From Dehalococcoidia bacterium (GTDB taxonomy: Bacteria > Chloroflexota > Dehalococcoidia > UBA6926), in the NCBI GenBank assembly GCA_030754805.1, contig JASLZO010000096.1, forward strand, positions 1 to 5,142: 5,142 nt of DNA. Reading direction: 5' to 3'. This document shows positions 1-4,449 of this stretch, one piece after another. Both the position numbers and the translations under genes were made by a program. How positions within the stretch are numbered: position 1 is the stretch's first letter; every line of letters starts with the position of its first letter. The notes under the pieces are model-generated. The model did not search any database and was not told the origin of the DNA. It saw only the letters and a program-made list of their open reading frames with translations.

Positions 1-233
1 GCGGACACGATTTGCCGGTCGAAGCTCCGGAGCATTGCGAGTTCATCGGGGTCGCGATCACGGTCGTCGATGTCTTGCGAGCGTCTTGGGGACGACCCGT
101 GGTTCGGCCGCCCTATCTGGATCCCGGCCCCGGCGAGCAACTGCTGAATTCCGCCAGCACGGTTCGCGCCGACCGCCGCCGCCACCCCTCCGGCGATCAC
201 GATGACCATGAGGAAGAGAAGGAATATCTCCAT
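1..233 (-). CDS. Small membrane-anchored protein of unknown function, 3' end cut off by the window
   Basis: The minus strand reads open from ATG at 233 to the window edge without a stop, giving the first 77 residues. Residues 3-23 are a strongly hydrophobic segment (IFLLFLMVIVIAGG followed by VAAAVGA), so this is a signal anchor or single transmembrane helix. A Gly-rich stretch follows (about 27-46), then a charged Asp/Arg-rich linker (about 50-64), then a possible helix (ELAMLRSFDRQIV). Third codon positions are clearly GC-rich in this frame, which supports coding here over the overlapping plus-strand frame. An in-frame GTG at 242-240 is an alternative start, but it overlaps the -10-like TATAGT, so ATG 233 is preferred. 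There is no Shine-Dalgarno at normal spacing, and the mRNA may be leaderless. I do not recognise the family, and the missing C-terminus may hold the informative domain. Confidence 0.72.
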   Translation of the reverse strand, partial: MEIFLLFLMVIVIAGGVAAAVGANRAGGIQQLLAGAGIQIGRPNHGSSPRRSQDIDDRDRDPDELAMLRSFDRQIVS

Positions 234-240
234 CCCGCCC

Positions 241-246
241 ACTATA
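241..246 (-). promoter_or_regulatory. -10 element TATAGT just upstream of the membrane-protein gene (possible leaderless start)
   Basis: On the minus strand TATAGT (5 of 6 to TATAAT) is followed by seven bases and then the ATG at 233. That spacing would place transcription initiation on or next to the start codon. The 8-bp palindrome TATCGATA (247-254) abuts its upstream side. No convincing -35 hexamer lies 16-18 bases upstream, so the element may be activator-dependent or fortuitous. The surrounding 240-300 stretch is markedly AT-rich compared with the genes, as expected for a promoter. Confidence 0.4.
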
Positions 247-275
247 TATCGATAAGGCCTGCTTAATTAGTCCAG

Positions 276-304
276 ATATTGTGGTGATACGGCAGAATTG
301 ACAA
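276..304 (-). promoter_or_regulatory. Alternative promoter for the membrane-protein gene (TTGTCA-17-CAATAT)
   Basis: The minus strand has TTGTCA (304-299; 5 of 6 to TTGACA), a 17-base spacer, and CAATAT (281-276), which keeps the A2 and T6 of the -10 consensus but matches only 3 of 6. It would give an untranslated leader of roughly 35 bases before ATG 233, but that leader has no well-placed Shine-Dalgarno. It competes with the TATAGT element as the real promoter. Confidence 0.22.
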
Positions 305-319
305 CGGTCTTGGCAAAGT

Positions 320-335
320 CATCCGCGGCGGGATG
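320..335 (-). terminator. Weak stem-loop just after the universal stress protein gene
   Basis: CATCC and GGATG form a 5-bp stem around a 6-base loop, starting 4 bases after the stop codon of the stress-protein gene. The distal side lacks a U-tract (ACTTTG follows on the minus strand). It may be a 3' stabilising hairpin or an imperfect terminator, and the short stem could also be chance. Confidence 0.2.
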
Positions 336-339
336 GATT

Positions 340-795
340 CTAGCGGACGACCAAGACGGGCACCTTGGCTCGATGAAGTACGCGATCGCTGACGCTACCA
401 AGGAACAGTCCGGTAATCTGGCCGGCACCGCGGCTTCCGATCGCAATCAGGTCGACACCGTCTTCCTCCGCGACCTGCTCGATGACTTCCGGCGCACCGC
501 CCCAGGCGATCCTGTACGAGGCGTTCATTCCTGCAGCTTCGACGGTGCGTTTGGCTGACTCAACGATGTTTTCTGCTTCTTCACGGATGCCCTTCTCCCA
601 TTGTTCGATCGCCGAAGTCGACGGGATCACCGGGATGAATCCCACTTCCATGGCAGGAGTGGTCGGGAAGCCCCGGTGGGCGACGTGCAACACCTCGACG
701 GTGACGTCGGCTTTGGAGCCAAACATCTCTCCGAGGAATGCGGCGGTTTTCGCGTCGTGATCCGACCCGTCAACGGGCATCAGAATCTTGGTCAT
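340..795 (-). CDS. Universal stress protein (UspA-type, ATP-binding class), single domain
   Basis: The product is 151 residues, the usual length for a single-domain Usp. It opens with MTKILMPVDGSDHDAK, the typical first beta strand and D-G-S nucleotide-site motif (Asp9). Strand VTVEVLHVAHRG follows at about 31-42, a helix at about 66-90, and VDLIAIGSRGAG at 114-125. The signature G-2x-G-9x-G-S is intact (Gly120, Gly123, Gly133, Ser134), which marks the ATP-binding MJ0577/UspFG-like class rather than the non-binding UspA class. The end, VPVLVVR, is the family's last strand. Family knowledge: cytoplasmic dimers induced by starvation, oxygen or energy stress; the target here is unknown. ATG 795 was chosen because the Usp fold begins right there and GAGGAG sits 8 bases upstream. 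An in-frame ATG at 831 with AGGAG 4 bases upstream would add 12 residues (MATETQYRGVTA). The gene is divergent from the neighbouring alpha/beta hydrolase gene. Confidence 0.95.
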   Translation of the reverse strand: MTKILMPVDGSDHDAKTAAFLGEMFGSKADVTVEVLHVAHRGFPTTPAMEVGFIPVIPSTSAIEQWEKGIREEAENIVESAKRTVEAAGMNASYRIAWGGAPEVIEQVAEEDGVDLIAIGSRGAGQITGLFLGSVSDRVLHRAKVPVLVVR

Positions 796-803
796 GGCCG
801 TAA

Positions 804-809
804 CTCCTC
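804..809 (-). promoter_or_regulatory. Ribosome binding site of the universal stress protein gene
   Basis: GAGGAG lies 8 bases before ATG 795 on the minus strand. It is the strongest and best-spaced Shine-Dalgarno for this gene and decides the start in favour of 795 over the in-frame ATG at 831. Confidence 0.8.
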
Positions 810-829
810 TGTATTGAGTTTCTGTTGCC

Positions 830-835
830 ATGCTA
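830..835 (-). promoter_or_regulatory. Candidate -10 element (TAGCAT) for the universal stress protein gene
   Basis: TAGCAT on the minus strand matches TATAAT at T1, A2, A5 and T6, and would start transcription near 823, giving a leader of about 28 bases that contains the GAGGAG site. No good -35 is visible 16-18 bases upstream. If it is the -10, the alternative start at ATG 831 (which overlaps it) would not be transcribed. Support is modest. Confidence 0.25.
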
Positions 836-881
836 CTCCTGCACTGCTTCCACGAACGATGTTCTTGGGCCCTGCGATTCG

Positions 882-910
882 TTGACCGACTGGAAACCGC
901 TGCGTACGAT
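882..910 (+). promoter_or_regulatory. Housekeeping-type promoter of the alpha/beta hydrolase gene (TTGACC-17-TACGAT)
   Basis: TTGACC at 882-887 (5 of 6 to consensus) is separated by exactly 17 bases from TACGAT at 905-910 (4 of 6, with T1, A2, A5 and T6 kept). Transcription would begin near 917, giving a leader of about 24 bases that carries the GGAG ribosome binding site. This is the best -35/-10 pair I see in the window. It also argues against the longer open frame starting at 830, because that start would lie upstream of the transcript. Confidence 0.6.
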
Positions 911-932
911 TCCGCAATCCCGACAGGAATCG
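907..932. repeat. Inverted repeat CGATTCC-N12-GGAATCG over the hydrolase gene's transcription start (operator candidate)
   Basis: Two perfect 7-bp arms (907-913 and 926-932) flank a 12-base centre, so the dyad axis falls at about 919.5, next to the predicted transcription start near 917. The left arm overlaps the -10 hexamer and the right arm touches the GGAG ribosome binding site. Because the left arm lies mostly upstream of the predicted transcript, a DNA-binding repressor site is more likely than an mRNA hairpin. No regulator gene is adjacent. Confidence 0.45.
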
Positions 933-940
933 GAGAAGCG

Positions 941-1843
941 ATGACAAGCGCCGCCGCTCGCAGCCTAACCGTCGATCTTGCAGGGCTCGAATTCCGGTAT
1001 TGGGATTGGAACCTCGGGTCCGGGACCGGCCGATCCGCGGTCCTTCTGCATGGTCTCGCTTCCAATGCCCGGTTCTGGGATCTGGCGGTGCCTCATCTGA
1101 CAGACGATCTCCGTTTGGTGGCCCTGGACGAACGAGGGCACGGTCTCAGTGCGAAACCTGATGACGGCTATGACTTTCCGAGCGTGGCCGGCGACGTGGC
1201 TGCGTTCATCGGCAAACTGGGCCTCGAGCGTCCCCTGTTGATCGGACATTCCTGGGGTGGGAACGTCGCGCTCCAGGTTGCGGCCGACCATCCGGAGTTG
1301 GTGGGTGGTGTTGTCAGCATCGACGGCGGCTTCATCGAACCCTCGGCCCGGAAAGGATCGACGTTGGAGAGCACGCTCGAAGAGCTTGCGCCCCCTGATT
1401 TCTCGAAGTTTCGGATGACATGGGAACAGATGGTCGAACGGTCTCGGAACTGGGGGCCGTCCGAGTCCTGGGGTGACCAGCGGATTCACTTTCTCGAAGG
1501 GAACTTCTTCGTGTCGGACGAGGGAATCGTGATGCCAAGATTGACACGCGAGAGGCACCTGAAGATCGTTAGGGCGTTATGGGAACAGCGTGTCTCGGAA
1601 CTGTATCCCGCAATCAAGACACCGGTGCTGTGGATGCCGGCCCGCCAGGAAGGGGACGATCATTCGTCTGCCGGCTGGCGTGCAGAGAAAGAGCGAGGCA
1701 TGGAGAAGGCGAAGGGTCTCCTGGAGCGGTCAACGGTTCATTGGATGGAAGATGCGATCCACGACGTGCCGGTGCAGAAGCCGGGAGAGGTGGCGGAGGT
1801 CGTCCTTTGGTACGTCAGGGAAGGGTTCTTTGATGCGGACTGA
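941..1843 (+). CDS. Alpha/beta-fold serine hydrolase
   Basis: The product is 300 residues and matches a single alpha/beta hydrolase domain. Motifs in order are L-L-H37-G38 (oxyanion-hole HG), ALDERGHGLS at 61-70, the nucleophile elbow GHSWGG with Ser104, and a late His in D-A-I-H274-D-V-P followed by QKPGEVAEVV, the usual catalytic-His region. The acid is probably one of Asp239/Asp240 after strand PVLWMPA, but this is less certain. The elbow has Ser rather than Asp, which argues against a haloalkane dehalogenase or epoxide hydrolase and for an esterase, lactonase or C-C hydrolase-like activity; the substrate cannot be read from sequence. There is no signal peptide, so it is probably cytoplasmic. 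A cap region spans roughly residues 135-215. ATG 941 is chosen because GGAG lies 5 bases upstream and the promoter just before it. The extra 37 residues of the longer open frame (from 830) do not look like hydrolase sequence. Confidence 0.93.
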   Translation: MTSAAARSLTVDLAGLEFRYWDWNLGSGTGRSAVLLHGLASNARFWDLAVPHLTDDLRLVALDERGHGLSAKPDDGYDFPSVAGDVAAFIGKLGLERPLLIGHSWGGNVALQVAADHPELVGGVVSIDGGFIEPSARKGSTLESTLEELAPPDFSKFRMTWEQMVERSRNWGPSESWGDQRIHFLEGNFFVSDEGIVMPRLTRERHLKIVRALWEQRVSELYPAIKTPVLWMPARQEGDDHSSAGWRAEKERGMEKAKGLLERSTVHWMEDAIHDVPVQKPGEVAEVVLWYVREGFFDAD

Positions 1844-1912
1844 CTCCGGCCTTGCCACTCACTTCGATGGAGCGCGTCTGTGCGCGACCGACCAAGGGCT
1901 CCGGAGTCCCCT

Positions 1913-1940
1913 GTTACAAGCATTAGCGGCGGGCTAATCT
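1913..1940 (+). promoter_or_regulatory. Predicted promoter giving a leaderless dCTP deaminase transcript (GTTACA-16-TAATCT)
   Basis: GTTACA at 1913-1918 (4 of 6 to TTGACA) lies 16 bases upstream of TAATCT at 1935-1940, which fits the TANNNT -10 pattern. Only five bases separate the -10 from ATG 1946, so initiation would fall on the start codon. This agrees with the lack of a properly spaced ribosome binding site: the only GGAG (1941-1944) is one base from the ATG. TANNNT a few bases before ATG is a known hallmark of leaderless genes in Actinomycetota and Deinococcota. Confidence 0.42.
1922..1938. repeat. Perfect inverted repeat ATTAGC-GGCGG-GCTAAT within the dCTP deaminase promoter
   Basis: Perfect 6-bp arms (1922-1927 and 1933-1938) surround five bases. 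The repeat fills the promoter spacer and covers most of the proposed -10 TAATCT, an ideal position for a repressor operator. If transcription instead starts further upstream, the same bases would form a stem-loop directly before the start codon. A terminator for the upstream hydrolase gene is less likely, since no T-tract follows. Confidence 0.45.
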
Positions 1941-1945
1941 GGAGC

Positions 1946-3148
1946 ATGGAAGATGCTCTGATCGCGCGACGTGAGGACGGACGTTCACTGGCCGATATCC
2001 CGACCTCGGCCCACGGTATCCTGCCGCACCAACTCCTGAAAGCTGCGGTCACGGACGGGGCGATCGTCGCACCGACGCCCATCCCTGATTCGAGCTACCA
2101 GCCGGCAAGTCTGGATCTCCGACTTTCGGACCACGGCTGGAGACTGCGTACCAGCTTTCTGCCCGGGAGCGAGCCAGTGGAGAACCGGCTGGCCGACATC
2201 TCGATGGGCGAGATTGACCTCCGCAAAGAGGCAATCCTCGAACGGAACCGGCCGTACCTGATCCCGTTGATGGAGCAACTCCATCTGCCGAAAGGGTTCC
2301 GAGCGAAGGCGAACCCGCGCAGCTCGACCGGTCGGATGGACGTCTTCACACGGGTAATCACGGACGAAGGCATCAGGTTCGACGAGATCAGCGAGGGATA
2401 CGAAGGTGGATTGTATCTGGAAATCGTCCCGCTCTCGTTCACGGTGAGCATCAGAGAGGGGACCTCGCTGAACCAAGTGCGATTGATTAAGGGCGATGCG
2501 AGCACGGGGACTGGGACCGGGGACGATAGCCCGGAACCCACCCTGTTTAGGGATGGCGCCGCGACTGCGTGGCTCCCCGAAATGAGCACCGTGTTCTTGA
2601 CCGTCGACCTGGATCTGAAGGGACGGAATGTTGGATACCGGGCGAGGGCCAACAGCGGCCTTCTGGACCTGAGCAAGAAGGAAATTTACGAACCGGAGGA
2701 TTTTTGGGAACCGGTGTCTCCCGATCGGCAAGGACGGTTGATTCTCGAACCTGAGACCTTCTACCTGCTGGTGTCGCGTGAAACGGTCCGGGTGCCACCG
2801 AACTATGCGGCGGAGATGACGGCGTACGACCCGACGAGCGGAGAGCTTCGTACCCACTACGCCGGGTTCTTCGACCCCGGGTTCGGCTATAGTCCAGTGA
2901 CCGAAAACGTCGGCAGCCGGGCGGTGATGGAGGTCCGGGCACACGACGTGCCGTTCATGATCGAACACGGCCAGGACATCGCTCGATTGGAGTTCTCCCG
3001 GATGCTCGATACACCCGACGTCCTCTACGGAGAGGAACAGGCTGCGTCCTCCTACCAGGGGCAGGACCTGTTCTTAAGCAAACATTTCGTTCGTTCCGGC
3101 AATCGGAAAGGCAAGTCGGACGCCACGTCGCAGGATCGCCTGATCTAA
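1946..3148 (+). CDS. dcd: 2'-deoxycytidine 5'-triphosphate deaminase, long two-domain type
   Basis: It would convert dCTP to dUTP and ammonia, feeding dUMP for thymidylate synthesis in the cytoplasm. The product is 400 residues, about twice a classical Dcd, and resembles the long DCD family with two dUTPase-like beta domains in tandem. Domain 1 carries GILPHQLL (24-31), the hallmark QPASLDLRL (52-60), the Arg-Ser-Ser motif at 125-127 (KANPRSSTGRMDVF), and YLEIV with Glu159, the likely counterpart of the E. coli Dcd catalytic Glu138. Domain 2 has FYLLVSRETVRVPP (272-285), HYAGFFDPGFG (304-314) and AVMEVRAHD with Glu329, but no Arg-Ser-Ser. Residues 183-206 between domains are low-complexity (STGTGTGDDS). 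ATG 1946 is the only sensible start: the longer frame needs GTG 1880 and adds non-family residues, and the next in-frame Met is too far inside the domain. Whether it also has dUTPase activity is unknown. The first 20 or so residues are longer than I would expect for the family. Confidence 0.9.
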   Translation: MEDALIARREDGRSLADIPTSAHGILPHQLLKAAVTDGAIVAPTPIPDSSYQPASLDLRLSDHGWRLRTSFLPGSEPVENRLADISMGEIDLRKEAILERNRPYLIPLMEQLHLPKGFRAKANPRSSTGRMDVFTRVITDEGIRFDEISEGYEGGLYLEIVPLSFTVSIREGTSLNQVRLIKGDASTGTGTGDDSPEPTLFRDGAATAWLPEMSTVFLTVDLDLKGRNVGYRARANSGLLDLSKKEIYEPEDFWEPVSPDRQGRLILEPETFYLLVSRETVRVPPNYAAEMTAYDPTSGELRTHYAGFFDPGFGYSPVTENVGSRAVMEVRAHDVPFMIEHGQDIARLEFSRMLDTPDVLYGEEQAASSYQGQDLFLSKHFVRSGNRKGKSDATSQDRLI

Positions 3149-3185
3149 CGCGCGGCCTGCCGCTGCTGACCCGAGGACCCGGGCC

Positions 3186-3191
3186 TACAAT
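3186..3191 (+). promoter_or_regulatory. Candidate -10 element (TACAAT) for the acyl-CoA dehydrogenase operon
   Basis: TACAAT matches TATAAT at 5 of 6 positions and lies in the 74-base gap after the dCTP deaminase. Transcription would begin near 3198, giving a leader of about 25 bases that includes the AGGAA ribosome binding site. The only -35-like hexamer, CTGACC at 3166-3171, is just 14 bases upstream, so the -35 is poor. The gap contains no strong terminator, so read-through from the deaminase gene is also possible. Confidence 0.35.
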
Positions 3192-3222
3192 TTGCGAACC
3201 CCCTCGATCTAGGAATTCGCCC

Positions 3223-4440
3223 ATGGATTTTCAGTTCACGCCTTCAGACCAAGCTCTTCGAGATGAGGCCGAAGCGTTCGTGCGCCGAGAATGGGAGCCC
3301 GGGCACTGGGATGTGGTGGGGTCGATGGCGCCGCTCCCGAACTGGCACCATGCGGACGAGGAACTGGACGAGCACCTGAAGGCCTACCGGAAGAAGATCG
3401 TGGCGCGAGGCTGGTACACGATGCATTGGCCCGAGGAGCACGGCGGGAAGGCGATCGGTATCACGACGCAACTCGCTTACCGTGAGGCGATGGCCTATGC
3501 AGGTTCTCCATCGGACCTAGGTGGGGGACTGGTGGCGCCGGTCCTGATGGTGGAGGGCGCGGAGTGGATGCGGAAAGAGTTTCTCCCGAAGATCGCGAAC
3601 GCCGACATCGAGTTCTCCCAGGGGTTTTCCGAGCCGGACGCGGGATCTGACCTAGCAGGGCTCAAGACACGGGCGGAGCGTGACGGCGATGATTACATCA
3701 TCAACGGCCAGAAGATCTGGGGCACCTACCGGAACGACTGGATCCACATCCTCGTGCGCACCGACCCCGATGCCCCGAAGCATCGGGGCATTACCTACCT
3801 GTTGATGCCACTGAAGGACGAGAGTGGCGACTACATCCCGGGTGTGACGGTGCGAGGAATCAATAGCGCCGTAGGCCGACACCGATGGGACGAACTGTTC
3901 ATGGAGAACGTTCGAGTGCCGTCTCGCTACATCATTGGCGAGGAAAATCGGGGCTGGTACGCGGCGATGACGACGTTGAGCTTCGAGCGATCCGGCATCC
4001 AGCGGCCGGCGCGGCTCACGAAGCTGCTCGAGGACTACATCGAATTCAACCGGACGAACGCCCGACGGCATGGCCCAAGCGCTGGCCCACTGGGATCGAT
4101 GACGTTCAAAAACCGACTCGCTGAGCTGAGAATCCAGGTGGAGACGCTCCGGATGCTGGCGTATCGCGTCGCGTGGATGCAGTCACAGGGGATGGTGCCC
4201 CAGCGCGAGTCCTCGATGACGAAATTCCTCGGGGACGAGACGGCGAAGGCGGTCTATCACACCCTGTATTCCGCCCTGGGCGAGTATGGCAACCTCCTCC
4301 CCGGGAACGACATCCCGCTCCCCGAGGGCGGGTATCTGAACGCGCAAGCATTCATGGTCGGGACGATGAGCGTCGCCGGTGGGACCACGGAGATCCAGAA
4401 GGGAATCATTGCTCAGCGGGGACTCGGTCTACCCCGTTAG
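3223..4440 (+). CDS. Acyl-CoA dehydrogenase family flavoprotein (FadE-like)
   Basis: It is predicted to oxidise an acyl-CoA at the alpha-beta bond using FAD, passing electrons to an electron-transfer flavoprotein; the substrate is unknown. At 405 residues it has the normal three-part architecture. The N-terminal helical domain runs to about 125 (MDFQFTPSDQALRDEAEAF, WPEEHGG at 69-75). The middle beta domain has FSEPDAGSDLAGLKTRA (135-151) and YIINGQKIWGTY (158-169). The C-terminal helical domain ends AGGTTEIQKGIIAQRGLGLP. The position of the MCAD-type catalytic Glu (Y-E-G-T) is Gly386 here. The likely base is Glu255 in TLSFERSG, where isovaleryl-CoA and long-chain dehydrogenases carry theirs. 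Mycobacterial FadE subunits with a similar GGT-x-E-I-Q end often act in catabolism of steroids or other bulky acyl-CoAs, so that is a guess at its role. ATG 3223 has AGGAA 7 bases upstream. It heads an operon with the phosphoesterase gene. Confidence 0.95.
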   Translation: MDFQFTPSDQALRDEAEAFVRREWEPGHWDVVGSMAPLPNWHHADEELDEHLKAYRKKIVARGWYTMHWPEEHGGKAIGITTQLAYREAMAYAGSPSDLGGGLVAPVLMVEGAEWMRKEFLPKIANADIEFSQGFSEPDAGSDLAGLKTRAERDGDDYIINGQKIWGTYRNDWIHILVRTDPDAPKHRGITYLLMPLKDESGDYIPGVTVRGINSAVGRHRWDELFMENVRVPSRYIIGEENRGWYAAMTTLSFERSGIQRPARLTKLLEDYIEFNRTNARRHGPSAGPLGSMTFKNRLAELRIQVETLRMLAYRVAWMQSQGMVPQRESSMTKFLGDETAKAVYHTLYSALGEYGNLLPGNDIPLPEGGYLNAQAFMVGTMSVAGGTTEIQKGIIAQRGLGLPR

Positions 4441-4444
4441 GAGG
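4439..4444 (+). promoter_or_regulatory. Ribosome binding site AGGAGG overlapping the acyl-CoA dehydrogenase stop codon
   Basis: A full consensus AGGAGG begins inside the TAG stop of the upstream gene and lies 5 bases before the GTG start at 4450. It fixes the non-ATG start of the phosphoesterase gene and suggests translational coupling of the two genes. Confidence 0.85.
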
Positions 4445-4449
4445 ACTCC

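Noticed and set aside
12..266. Plus-strand open frame of 84 codons at the left edge
   Set aside because: It is antisense to the minus-strand membrane-protein frame, which has a coherent transmembrane helix and GC-rich third positions. The plus-strand translation is Pro/Arg/His-rich with no recognisable motif.
830..940. N-terminal extension of the hydrolase from the ATG at 830
   Set aside because: The 37 extra residues do not resemble the alpha/beta hydrolase fold, the start has no ribosome binding site, and a good promoter lies inside the extension. ATG 941 has GGAG at 5 bases.
941..1843. Haloalkane dehalogenase or epoxide hydrolase identity for the alpha/beta hydrolase
   Set aside because: Those enzymes use Asp as the nucleophile in the elbow, whereas the elbow here is GHSWGG with Ser.
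1871..1910. Short hairpins after the hydrolase gene (GCGCG/TGCGC and the CTCCGGAG palindrome) as a terminator
   Set aside because: The stems are only 4-5 bp or lack a loop, and no T-tract follows, so there is no support for intrinsic termination.
1880..1945. N-terminal extension of the dCTP deaminase from GTG 1880
   Set aside because: There is no ribosome binding site, the extra 22 residues are not family-like, and they would encode through the promoter palindrome.
1985..2968. Long minus-strand open frame of 327 codons opposite the dCTP deaminase gene
   Set aside because: It is a shadow frame caused by high GC and few stops. The translation is Arg/His/Pro-rich without motifs, while the plus strand encodes clear deaminase motifs throughout.
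3149..3185. GC-rich segment after the deaminase gene (CCCG...CGGG) as a terminator
   Set aside because: Only a 4-bp stem forms and no T-tract follows.
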